Positions 12,736 to 24,482 of a DNA stretch of 64,000 nucleotides are shown here, in pieces (positions within the stretch are counted from its first letter, which is position 1; every line of letters begins with the position of its first letter). Source of the stretch: Scytalidium lignicola (Eukaryota; Ascomycota; Leotiomycetes); NCBI GenBank assembly GCA_002812745.2, contig NCSJ02000043.1, positions 62,001-126,000 on the forward strand, written 5' to 3'. The notes beneath the pieces are model-generated. The model was not told the DNA's origin, searched no databases, and saw only the letters and a program-made list of their open reading frames with translations. The translations under genes and the position numbers were made by a program.

Positions 12736-13966
12736 TGAAAGGACGGCTGAAAAAGACTGCTTGGGGGTGTTATGTATGCGATAATTATTCTTCGGAACAG
12801 GAAGATTACAAAATGTAAATATTCTAGCCATTTCCCCTATCAGGGCGTTAAATAAACAATTTTGTCTCGGAAATAGGGGTGTGATTAATCAACACCGCAA
12901 TGATTAGTTAAGGCCGTGATAAATGACATAGTTAATGAGCCTGGTCAGATAGGTCTTAAGGCTTTGAGCTTCAACAACGATGAAGGATTTTGACAATGCT
13001 AAAACTTATTTTATTTTCAAAGGAAAATAATAATATAAGTATATAAGTTACACTTTAATAATTAGCACTCGATTTAACGTTATCACGTAAGAATCACGTC
13101 TTCTTGCTTAACTATAGTTTAAGTTATAGTTAGCCTTGGTGTTACCTATACCGGGTGTGGCCTGTGCAATCTTCACAAACTCTGCATTAAGTAGTAAAAA
13201 ATATGTTAAAGTGTTATGATTTTAGTTAATAGTAAAACAATCAAACCTTTGTTTTTAATTTAAAAAAAATTAAGCCTGTCATTAACTAACTGTCCTGTGG
13301 CTATCAAACTGACTAGGCATCTATATATACCCCTCCCGCGTTCTTGTGAACTCCAATTCTGTTGCTTCGTTTTCCTTCAAGGAAGAAACCGGTGCTTCAT
13401 ATTTCGAATATAACTAGAAATATTTATCTGACTCAGCTTGCTTTGCAAATCAGCTTTGATATCTTTAGTACAAAGTTCGATCACTCTATCTAAACTAAGC
13501 TACTTCAAAGTAGCAGAGAAATAGCGAATGATATTCTAGTCGCGCTTTTTATGCGTCTTCAATCTAACTCTTCAACCTCTAGCTGAATTCGCGTCACTTA
13601 TTCCACCTATTATATTCCCTTTCTTACTCCACAACTCTCTTTCCAGAGTAAACCAACCAACCTCATCTCTATCGATGACTTTTATTTTCCAGCTATTATA
13701 ATTTGTCTTATCACTAAATCAGAATTATAAATATACCTAATTTCTATTAAACATTGGTACAAGGTAAGTTTTTCCTCACCAGTTAAAAGTCACAACTCTC
13801 GCCATATTCCTGGTTCTGTTCTATACTTTCCCTAGATTCAAGTCACCTTTTAAACTAACAGTTACATTGAAGAATCAGTATCTCAATTATAATTTCAATT
13901 TTATTCTGTCAATATTGTTTCTTTCAGCCTCGCAAAGTATAACAAAAGCACCAAGTACACTTAACC
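12736..13966. other. AT-rich intergenic region with a Tc1-element terminal-repeat remnant
   Basis: No gene was seen in 1.2 kb of AT-rich DNA. At about 12936-12962 lies GAGCCTGGTCAGATAGGTC, which differs at one base from the terminal repeat of the Tc1/mariner element at 57.1-58.3 kb. The matching second end was not found nearby, so this looks like a solo end. Pyrimidine-rich sequence at 13560-13960 probably forms the 5' leader of the next gene. Confidence 0.5.
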
Positions 13967-15786
13967 ATGCCTCCAAAGGCTCAAAAAAAGGGCAAGTCGG
14001 TAGGGGCCAGNAAAAAACTCCCAACCAGCGGGCAGGTCAACTAGAGCAAATGGCAGAGGTGATTGGTTAACCTCAATAAGTAAAAAATTATGACTAACGG
14101 TTACATATCACAGTTTATCAAGAAGACTCATCATCTACCACAAATCAAGAGACTAGCGAACCAGATATCATTGAAATTGAGCCGGACATCGAACTAAAAA
14201 GATGCATTCCTCCAAGATCTACCTTTCTAAGATTTCCACCTGGTACTATTTACATTGATCTTGGTGGAGATAAGAAATACACATACACATTTGCAAAAGA
14301 CACCTTCATGCGAGCTTTTCCAACTTTGGCAGAATCAGTAGATAAATTCTTAACTGGAGAGGAGGCAAAAGCAACAGCACAAGTGTTTGAGTCGACCGGC
14401 TACACGAATCGCTATGAACTTAGATACAACAAGGGCACTGGCTTCTGGCATCTTGGTAGAGCGGTAAGTAGAATGTTACCTCCTGCCAACTTATTTGCTA
14501 CTAGACTCTTCACTAGCAATAGGTCTAAGCATAGTCCCACGTATAACAGATTTTCTATCAAATGAAAACACTAACTTTGTCAATAGAGCTGGATACGACC
14601 AAAAATGATAATGACGGTTTCTTTACCCTCTCGAACACAATCTGTAGCTGTGGAAACAGTAAACACGGTAGACAATGAGACCAAAGATCAAGTCATGACA
14701 GAAGCGCCGTCTTTACCCCAAGAAGCTCCTGCTAGGGATTCTGTCGAAAATCCTGATGCCCAAAAGGCTAGCTCTAATAATAACTCTACATCTGATATTG
14801 ACAAGGGGCAGAGTGGAGATGTCTCAGTTAATAAAGACGACGGTTCAGAGAAGCAACCTGAAAGCAGTGATAAAGGCAAAACAGCTCTAGAGGAACCTCC
14901 AGTTGTTAAAACTAAGCCTACAATTTCTACTGATCTCTTTGAAGCTTACAACAACCTTTTCCTCATCATTCACAACATGACGCCAAAAATAAGTATTCAC
15001 CCTCTTACCGTCTCTTTGCCTAGAGTGGAGATACTCCTCGATCTAGCATCTAAATACCAGAATATACATCTTATTCGCAGTCATATCAGTGCCGAGCTCT
15101 TCCAATACGGCCACGAACTTTATGTAGCAATCAAAAATGACCCTATCCGCTGGCTTCGCATCGCTCTAGATCTACAATGCAAACTTATTTTCCGGGAAGC
15201 AGTTATCCACATAGTCGGACAAACTCCTTCCATCCCTCGAACTGCAATTCCAGATTACTCACCCCCAGATAGCATCATGGTATTCCTCAAGAACAAGACA
15301 GAACAACTCCGCAATCTGAAGAACAGTATTGATAAGAGCCTCTTCGAGAGCGACATCTACGTCAACGGTGAACGTCTGTCTCTGAACAATGTCGACAATT
15401 CCACCTTCGCAACCTGGCTCGTCATCCAAGCGTGGCGTGACTGGTTCCTTCAGTTTCACCCTTCTGGATTCGATAAACGCAGCCCAGAATTAACAGCCGC
15501 TGATCGCTACAGAACCATAGTTAAGGCTGACGATGACAGCTATCTGACCGTTGATTCAGTTCGGTATAGCCTGGAGAAACATCTAGGTTTAACCGCCGAG
15601 GAACTTGATGCTATGGAAATCGATGAAGACATCAAGCTAATGAAGGTTGCTGCGCGAGAGCTGGCAAGGCCACTCGTTACCAACCGTAGTATGCTTAATA
15701 TTGAAGAAGCGGGTATCCGGTACTTAACCTGCATTTCAGTCCTGGATGATGAGTATCCGTGGGTTGCTACTATGGATATCTGTTGA
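13967..15786 (+). CDS. BTB/POZ-like domain protein
   Basis: Predicted intracellular protein of a fungal BTB/POZ-like family; the role is unknown, and members are generally thought to mediate protein-protein contacts. The first exon starts MPPKAQKKGKSVGA. The second (14114-14463) holds the BTB-like core: GTIYIDLGGDKKYTYTFAKD, then FMRAFPTLAESVDKFL. The third (14587-15786) begins SWIRPKMIM and runs through an acidic Ser/Asn-rich linker to a conserved helical part: LIRSHISAELFQYGHELYVA, DPIRWLRIALDLQCKLIFRE and TWLVIQAWRDWFLQF. The splice at 14463/14587 joins in frame. The N at 14011 lies next to an A-run; as written the first exon hits a stop, whereas one A fewer gives a clean 546-residue frame with donor at 14058 and acceptor at 14113. 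I therefore think the gene is intact and the assembly is wrong there. Confidence 0.68.
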
Positions 15787-16878
15787 TGATGGGACAGATA
15801 ACTTATCATATTCCCATTCCCTCATCCCCTTTTTCTATTTTTATATAAACACAACTTCGATAAGAAGTTAAGCTCAGGTTTTTACCTGTTTTCCTTAAAC
15901 GAAACTTTCATCATTAACATTATCAGAGATGATGAACATTCACTTACAATGTTTTCCTCATAATTATTCTTATCAAGTCATCTTTCCAAGTTTTTATCAC
16001 TTACCCAGAAGGAGAAGGAACCATTATTCATGACATTACATTTCCAGCAGGATCCCAATAATATATATGGGTATTGACCAAACGGGCGCATGGTCCACCG
16101 ACGATTGGAGGAATGGGGGGTCAGTTCATCTTTCAAAAGCACTCACACATGCCAGTACATTAAATTACCTAGAGAAACTTTTTAGTATATCTAGAAATAT
16201 ACCTTAGCCGCAATTTGAAATATAAAAATATAATTAATTATATATNAAAAAACACAACAATACTTAGTATCCTCATCTCACGGAAATACTTTAAAGTAAA
16301 ATTTTATGTGATCCTTCCGTCCCATGTTTTTAAGGGGGGGGATCAATTAGATAAAAAAGGGGTGTTTCAAGGAGGATCATTCGCGATAGAATGCGGAGTT
16401 ACAAGGTTAGGGTATGAAACAGCAGGGATCATCTCGAACAACAATGTAGGCTTAATTAGTTTGAAACAAAGGTTAAAAGTACGGATCCGTACCCCTTAGT
16501 GCCCCTGTAAGACCATGATGATGTCAGAATTAAAATGAGATGCACAAGCGCTTAATTGATTCCTGCCCTTCAACAAGACATAGGCTGAATTCGCGCATCG
16601 ATATCTACGTTTAATTATCATATAGTATAAAGGATGGCAACATGTATAGCTAAATGAATAATTGCTAAGGATAGAAAAAAATATATAAGTACAAAAGTAA
16701 TNAAAAAAGTTTTTGACATGTCCCATCCACACCTATCAACTTCAGACTTCTAAGAAAATAAAATAGCCAAGAATCTCCTTGCTTCATCTCATGAGTTGCC
16801 GTACCTTTCTCAGCATAGCAAAACAGATCATATCGCCGTATTAGGCACCATCTCTCAGTAATAAACACAACTTAGACT
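15787..16878. other. intergenic between convergent genes
   Basis: AT-rich 3' flanks of the BTB-like gene and of the secreted protein gene, with two single N bases beside A-runs (about 16246 and 16702). No gene seen. Confidence 0.5.
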
Positions 16879-18411
16879 TTAAGCAGCAGCTTGACAAGCC
16901 TTCTGCTGAGCCGAACATTGAGAGATGGTAACGCCAGTCAACTTCTGCCCGTTAACTGCATCAGCACAGGCGTTGAACTGGATATCACAGCTCCGTTGGA
17001 CAGCAGCGGCTTCATTAACGAATGTGTTGCCGTTGACTTCGAACGGTCTTTTTGAGTCGCCCGAGTTGGTGACCTGAGGTGCCTCGATCCCTCCCAATGC
17101 AGAGCCTGAAGAGGAAGATGTGGAGGATGATGAAGATGAGTCAACATTGGAGGCGCCCGATGTAGCTGCTGCTGAACCTGCTCCTTGGGTGACTGTCGTA
17201 GTTTGCAATACTGTAGATGTGACTTCGGTGGGGCAATCGGTCTGAACAGCTGCAGCAGAAGTGGGTGGTACGGTGACAGTTGCTGTTGCTGTGCCTGGAG
17301 CGGTGCAGTCCGATTCTGTTGCACTGTTGCCGTTCCCGCCGTTCCCGCTGTTGCCGTTAGTCACACCTTTCTCACCCTTGCTGCCCTTACTTCCTTTGTT
17401 ACCATTGTTGTTGTTGTTGCCGCTACCTTTGTTACTGTTACCACTGCTGCTACTGCTGCTGGAGGCCGCTGGTGGTGCTGAAGCAGCAGTGCTCTCTGCA
17501 ACATCAGGGCCAGCGGCTAGAGCGGAAGCAGCCAGAGCTGCTGCAGCAATACCACCAGAGCCATCATTAGCAGCAGCATTAATGGTAGTTCCATCTCCTG
17601 ATACTACAAATTTAGTACAATCATCTGCAGAACCTCTTTGGGCTACAGGCATGAGAGCAGGTTGATGGTTTGATGCCGACGCCAGTGTGCAAACACGATA
17701 GTTCCCAGCTGGTAAGCCACCAGTCACGGTAGCAGTGAGTAAACCTTTCCCATTTCCTGGGTCATTGATACCCTTGAAGAATGCGAATTGTGTTGGGTCC
17801 AGGGGTGTCGTAGGATTCAGGTCTTTACCCAAGTCCTGTACCGTGACATGGGTATGCCCTTTGACAAACCCACCTGAGAGACTTTGGGGTGCAGCGTAGT
17901 AAGTTGCATCAGCATTAGTGAAGAATCCGGCCACAATGCCGGTCATTTGGACTGTGATGTTGAAGGTTGTATCAGAGGGAATAGCGTTACCCCCTTGTGT
18001 AGGGAAGGTGATTATCGAAGACATCATGTGGTCTTTAGCTGGAATATCACCCATTGCTGTGAAGGTCAGAGACTGCACAATCTAATCAAGGAGTGATTAG
18101 TGATACTTACGAATGCCGTTACAGGATCCTGTAGTGATCTGAAACCCGTTTGTGAGGGNTTTCCCGGCGCAGATATTGATAAAGTTGTTCTGCGAGGTGG
18201 CCGATGGGGCCTGGTTTGCCTCGTTGGCCCCAATTTCTTGAGATCCATCTGCGAATGAACCCTTTTGGACGTTGTTGGGGTCTAGAGCAAGGGAGTCGGA
18301 GGCTGCCCGTCTTTCTAGACCAACCTCCGTCTCCTTTGGGTGGATAAGGAATCGAGCATCCGCGATGCCGGCTGATGCCAGGGCAATAATAGTGAGTGAT
18401 GAGAACAACAT
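16879..18411 (-). CDS. secreted fungal protein of unknown function with Ser/Gly/Asn-rich middle
   Basis: Two exons, 18411-18111 and 18056-16879, give a 492-residue protein. A signal peptide (MLFSSLTIIALASAGIADA) is followed by an acidic linker. The conserved extracellular domain then starts (NNFINICAGK, GFQITTGSCNGI) and continues after the intron (PMGDIPAKDHMMSSIITFP, GHTHVTVQDLG, TQFAFFKGINDPGNGKG, GNYRVCTLASASNHQPAL). I recognise this domain from many fungal secreted proteins, sometimes mislabelled as a ribosomal protein; no activity is established. Roughly residues 270-340 are low complexity with repeated GS/KG and Asn runs. A Cys-containing C-terminal module (SCDIQFNACADAVNG, SQCSAQQKACQAAA) ends the protein. 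The N at 18159 falls inside a codon and does not shift the frame. Possible cell-wall or extracellular matrix protein, by inference only. Confidence 0.75.
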
Positions 18412-19353
18412 GATGCCGATTGACTTAGATGGCTATGATTCCTAACTGCGGTTGACTGAAGAAATGTAGATTTCAAAGAGAGTCGAACTTGGACCAGCCG
18501 ATGGACAAAATAAGTGTGGAAGAACAAGTCAAAAAGAGACGACCCAGTCGCTCGACAGAAAAGAATGACTACCAGAGTAACGAATGGAAAGGAATAAAGA
18601 AGGATGTTCGAACGCGAGATCGATGTAGATAAAATAGAAGAGAGAGAAAAAGGTACCTAGCCATATTATATCTATCCCACACGGTTGTGCGCCAGAACGA
18701 AAGCAGATTCTGCGTCTAGGGTCGCGTTTGGGCCTTCGTGACGGGTCTGGGAATGGTCTAACGGGGGCTGCTGAGAACCTCCATACTTCTCCTGCTTCGG
18801 CTTCAAGGCTTAAGGAAGCTTTTGCGTGGTTTCAGTCTTTGGCGAAGTAGCACTGGGAGGAGAGTAGTTCATGACCGCCACCAGGAGGGAAGCAAGAACA
18901 AGCGAGCCCTGAGAACATCGGACGGAAGCATGGTCCCAGTGTTGACTAATTAGATTGAGCGCAGCGGCTGCCTGTGGATGGCAGGAAGAGATGTGAAGCA
19001 GCTGTTGATCAGAGATGAGACAAGGAGCTTCTGAGCGACGGTCGTACTCGTGGTTTGATGCGCACTAGCAACTCCCTCGCTTGCTACCGGGTCGCCGCAA
19101 CCTTCCCTTTGGAATCCGCTCTCAAGCCAAAACCCTGTGCAACTCGATCTATCTCTAATGTTCCTCTGTTGGTTGGCTAAAGAAGTTTGTTGATATATCA
19201 GTACTGTACTGTACAGTAACTTACTCAAAACTTGTACAACAGATCACGAGGCCACCAAAGACGGGCGAGTAGAGCACGATAATTAATGTGCAGAAATCTC
19301 GAGTCGAAGAGGTGGCCTGGAATAATTGAAATAATTACAGTTGAAGCATTTCA

Positions 19354-19384
19354 GCTACTGTACTGTACTGTACTGTACTGTACC
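19354..19384. repeat. (CTGTA)n microsatellite
   Basis: About six tandem copies of the pentamer CTGTA, perfect across roughly 30 bases, in an otherwise unique intergenic stretch. Confidence 0.9.
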
Positions 19385-20441
19385 ATTCGATGACCAGTTC
19401 AACAGCAACTTAGCCATGGCCGTTCTCCTACAACACCTATAGCTAGTGCCAGTGCCAGTGCGGTATATGGTATTTAGCAGAGCTTCGAACAAGATCTGTA
19501 ACTCTCGGGACGACCTGCTCAACTCAACGTTTCCCAACGTCCTCTGCTTGTCCGACGCTTCTTCGGGAATTGGCCCAATCCAGCTCAATGTCCAGCGCTT
19601 AAGGTTATCCGCCGCGCCCTCCTCCTGCCGTAGCACCAGGGGCAGCTAGGATGAAACTCGCTCCAGTAATCTGATACAATGACGTTTGTAATGGACAGTT
19701 GAGGGCGGTAGTAATGATACGCGGAGGGGTTGTCATTCTTCCTTAAGACAAAACATTGAGCGGCCAAAGTGCCTCTTAGAGATCGTGAGACCGACGGCGA
19801 AGTGGTTTGCTAGAGATGTACGTGAGAATTCATGGTGGTGATTGACTGGCTGTAGTTTAGTCGCCGGCAAAGATTACCGAAATGATGACAATTCGAAGGG
19901 GAATTGTTTTGTCTCATAACTTGCGGTGCGATTTCCTGATACTCTCTCTACGGAAACTTTCTTGGCAGGGCCTCTCGAAACCGACATGCCGCAATACTGT
20001 ATATTAATGATGATGTGGAGTACTTCATGAGGCACTGTTATGTTTGTCGCTCTTTGGAGTCTATCCTGGCGGTCCAACCGTGCACCATCTAAGACCACTA
20101 CGCCGGGAGGGCGCTTCTTTTATTCAGCAAACCCAGCAACACCTTTATCCCTCCCGTAACTCAGCGGATCACTCCGTAAAAGCACTCGGTAACCACGACA
20201 GCTCTGTTGTAACGAACTGTGATCGTCGAGGATCTTCGAGATGTGTTCAACCCCGCGTACGGATAAGCCCTTCCTCTAGCCTGCTCCCTGCCAAGAACTA
20301 TCGTACCCCTAGGTCACTCCCGTTGCTACAGTGCGTCGGACCTTGTATGCGGTATTTTGGAGAAGAGGGCGGTTTCTGAAGCTCTCTAGCGTCTCAGTCT
20401 TCCTAGCGACGATCCACAGGTTTCGGTAGCCTGTCAGCTTC

Positions 20442-20472
20442 CAGCACAGCACAGCACAGCACAGCACAGCAA
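20442..20472. repeat. (CAGCA)n microsatellite
   Basis: About six tandem copies of the pentamer CAGCA in intergenic DNA, perfect in register. Confidence 0.9.
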
Positions 20473-22323
20473 CCCTTACTCAAGTATTATCGCCATTAAG
20501 TCACGAATACATGTGAGATATTCCGTACAAAACACAAAGTTTGTATCTCTACCTTAGAAATGTGTTCCTGCTGTAACATAAGAGCAAACATCCTCCTATA
20601 AGCGCGCGTGCTGCTCATCGACGGCAATCAGGATATCCTTCTCAAGATTCAAGCAACACCAATAACACAACTTGACTCGACGGTAATATTAAGGTACGAA
20701 GAATCCAATCTGAAAAATAGGGCCAGATAGACAGGATTGAGCCCCTCGGATTTCCGGCTCTATGATTATTCGATTGAGCTGGTCTAGTAAGCTGACGCTC
20801 GGTACGAATGGTAAATCATACCACGAATAGCATTCAGATCACAAAAAAATCCGTTTACTCGGTTTGATTATTGAGCTTATATATGAATCTTGAACTTTCG
20901 TATTTCAGGAGAAATCATCTCCATATATCCAAAGAAAAAGATTCCATTTGATCACAGTCTCAAAAGCTCAAAAATGCCTGTAACTTAGTATCCCGAGATG
21001 ACCTAATCGGCATCTAGAGCCTCATCTCCTTCGAGATGCACAGCACATCCACCTTCGGCCCAGCACGTCTCTCATTCAGACGGCGTCAAGCCTATAGGCT
21101 GATTCACCCCGTCGCCCACCGCTTACTTTTCGGCTCTGCTACATGTAACAGACCCCGACCACGCCCAGCCCTTGGCATCCCGCCGCAAGGTTCAAAGCCC
21201 CAAGAAAGAGGTCCCATACATTGCGAGGCCGTTCATCGCCTACAGCTGGTCATGTAGGGGTTTTCCAAAATGAGGAAACCGGAAACATCAAATTGAGAAT
21301 CCATAGAGATCTCGCTTGACCCGAGCTGGACGGGGACAGAGGAAGGAAGGAGGATTAAGCTGAAGAAAGGATGACCGGCTTACGCTCAAGAAAGCCTAGG
21401 AGTTCAACTCGGAATAGCTTTCGGTTAAGAGGTAGGGGTCAGAACAAACTGATGAAGATAATAGGACAGAACTGCAGCAGCGGCAGCTTTTTGTGTGGCA
21501 GAGTGCGGCCAAGAGTGGTGGCCTCCATTTTCGCCTTAATAGATCCGAGAGTAAGGATAGAATAGAGGCGTATGGTAAATAGATATCTATCAAGATGAAC
21601 GAGACGTTAGTGTCATTTTACCCAGCCACAAAGGCAAGAATAAATGAGCTTGTCTTAGATACTAACTAATAGTCGACCTATTATTTGCAAAAGAATGCTA
21701 ATGTAAAGTTAATATGTATTCTAAATACACGTAGTTTAGGTGGCGTGGGTGGCAAAGACGCGTTCACCCACATGTAAATCTGAACTCAACATCATGCCTA
21801 GGAAGCCGGGATAACGTCCGTTATAAATAACTGGTCAAATTACGATGAATTCTGAGAACAATTGCGCTACTATTTTGATCCTGTTCAGAGATGTATATTG
21901 CCTGTCACAAAGAAAGTCAGTCATTGGCTGTTGAACGAGGATGTCGATGCAAGTGATTAACCTTTCGCCTCCTCAATTTGGAGCGGTGATTGGTCAGTAA
22001 TATACCCATTGCTGCTGAATACTACGGAGGCACCCTACCCCGCACCAGCAGATGTACCGATTCGCACAATATACGAGGGGTAATACCTCGGAGGGTGCAC
22101 ATATCAGTATATAGCGTTCATTCATAGTGATCCTTCTCTTCAAAGAGAGCTGAACTAGATTGCTCTGATTGGATCCATCATCAGACGACTAACACTTTGA
22201 AGAAAGAACTTATTCACCGCATATTTTAATTGCAAAGCTACCTTTTTAAACTATATATACCATGGAGTCAAGCAATCAACTCTCCCCATCATCCCACACG
22301 CTGTACGTGAAATCCCGTCAACT

Positions 22324-24314
22324 ATGGCAAGCGAACCAGAAATGCTTCCCTCCTTAGCTTCTAAAAGTCAGAATGGCACCTACACCATTCCAGAGCAACC
22401 ACTCGGAAGCACCCGATCGGTTCGGATCATCACGATCGGCGCGGGAGCTAGTGGCATCAACATGATACGAACCCTCCGTGAATCCATCTCCAACTACACG
22501 CACGTGGTCTACGAAAAGAACCCCCAAATTGGAGGTACGTGGTATGAGAACCGGTATCCAGGCTGCTCGTGTGATATCCCGGCGCATAATTACCAGTTCT
22601 CGTGGAGACCGAATCCAGAGTGGAGTGCGTTCTTTGCTCCGGCACCGGAGATTGAGAGGTATCTTTGTCAGGTGTGTGAGGAGGAAGGGCTTTTAGAGAG
22701 CATCAAGACTTCTCATCGTGTGGTAGGAGCATTTTGGAATGAGGATAAGAGGATATGGGAGGTGGAAGTGGAGAACCTAGAGTCTGGTGAGATTTTTAAT
22801 GACTTTTGTCATTTCTTACTTGATGCTTCGGGGATTTTGAAGTGAGTATCTATTTCCTCACACAAATTATGTGCAATTGAACTGACGAGTACTTGAGTAA
22901 TTGGAAATTGCCTGATATTGTTGGTCTAGAGGATTTTCAGGGAGACCTTATTCATAGTGCAAATTGGCCTGAAGAATTCACCTATTCTGGAAAAAAGATT
23001 GCTGTTATTGGAAACGGTTCTTCGGGGATTCAAATCGTCCCCACTCTACAACCAGGTAGGCTTCGAATTCCAGTTTTTTCTCTTCAGTTCTTGTTCTAAC
23101 TTTCCTGTTAGAGGTCAAGGAATTGGTTCACTTCGTCCGGTCCCCAACATGGATTGCCCCTACTCAGCAGCAGGCTATAGCTGCAGGTCCAGCTGCACAC
23201 ATCCTACAGAACGTCGAAATGGATGGTGATAAGTTCACTACCCAACAGATTGAGAAATTTAAGGCCTCGCCAGAATATTATCTTGAGTTTGTGAAAGCAG
23301 TAGAACAAGAGATCAACTCAAAATTCCCACTAGTAGGTTCACTTCCAAGGAGTTTAGTGTTTGTAGTTCTACCAAGAATACTAACTAATCCTGATAAATA
23401 GCTCATCAAAGACAGCGGTTTAGCCACCCGAGCCGCCGAATTACTCGCCATGCATATGAAAGCCACTTTAGGCGGTGATGAGCATCTTTCAAAAGCTCTC
23501 ATTCCAACCTTTCCTGTTGGATGCAGAAGAATTACTCCAGGGGTTGGGTACTTATCCTCACTAACGGAGGTGAATGTTCGCGTAGTGACAGAGAAGATCG
23601 TCAGAGCTGTACCAAACGGTATTGAGATCGATACCGGGGAAATTATTGAGCTCGATGCTATAGTCTGTGCTACTGGTTTTGACGTATCGTTTCGACCGAG
23701 GTTCCCTCTTGTCGGTCAAAAGGCTAATCTTCAAGACTTGTGGACAAAAAATCTACCTCAAGCATATATGTCATGCGCCGTCCCAGAGTTTCCAAACTAT
23801 TTCAGTAAGTTTATTATATTACCAAGAATGAAAAATGTTCACTATGTTGTTGAAAGAATTATCAGCTAACAGAGCTTTCTGCATCAAAGTGTTCCTAGGG
23901 CCAAATGCTCCAATCGGACATGGAAGCGTCCTAACGATTACAGAACACGTAGCGAGATACATAGTCGGCGTAATCCAAAAATGCCAAACAGAAGGCATCT
24001 CTTCAATCTCCCCTACTGAAACCGCAACACGAAGTTTCAATGAACACATCGATGCCTTCATGCCTCGAACAGCATGGGCTGGTACCTGTCGATCGTGGTT
24101 TAAGAATGGCCGAGAGACTGGCCCTGTTACTGCTACACATCCGGGAAGCAGGATCCATTGGTTCCACATGCTCGAGAAATTTAGAGGGGAGGATTTTGAA
24201 TACGGGTATGTAGATGGGAAGAGGTTCTCTTATCTTGGGAATGGGTTTTCTACTAAGGAGTTAGGGGATAGTGATAGTACCTGGTATTTGGAGAAATTAG
24301 GTCATAAGCTCTGA
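22324..24314 (+). CDS. Baeyer-Villiger-type flavin monooxygenase
   Basis: Predicted FAD- and NADPH-dependent monooxygenase inserting oxygen next to a ketone (type I BVMO, cyclohexanone monooxygenase-like). Five exons, 22324-22841, 22898-23055, 23112-23332, 23402-23804 and 23890-24314, give a 574-residue frame without conflict. The FAD fold is ITIGAGASGINMIRTL. A substrate-side block follows: YEKNPQIGGTWYENRYPG and CDIPAHNYQFSW. The BVMO fingerprint FxGxxxHxxxW is present as FQGDLIHSANW, just after a splice site. The NADPH fold is KKIAVIGNGSSGIQIVP. Later motifs include CATGFDVSFRPRFPLVG and FLGPNAPIGHGSVL. The length is usual for the family. It converges on the adjacent SDR gene with only about 170 bp between stop codons, which may point to a shared catabolic or tailoring step on a ketone or sterol-like substrate (inference). 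Confidence 0.93.
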
Positions 24315-24482
24315 GAAGCCGAGCTTTGTAAAATTAGAATAGAAATAACGCGGCATATAATGTTTAGAAAATATAGAATCTTCAATTGACTCCTATTTGA
24401 CCTAACCCTATTTATTCTTTTTAGATTGTGGTTGCACAATACCAGTTTCAATACACCACTATATGCAACGTTATTTATCCGA

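Larger units (their letters stand above)
18412..22323. other. long intergenic region (3.9 kb) with short tandem repeats
   Basis: No open frame here shows a recognisable domain. The right end is the BVMO promoter. The region contains two short tandem arrays, listed separately, and several TACTGTAC words (for example around 19200-19215). Some segments are of ordinary composition and could hold a non-coding transcript, but nothing in the sequence proves it. Confidence 0.45.

Noticed and set aside
17261..17665. Long plus-strand frame with Leu/Pro/Ala-rich product opposite the secreted protein gene
   Set aside because: It is the antisense of the low-complexity Ser/Gly/Asn stretch. Its composition follows from the sense repeats and it has no domain.
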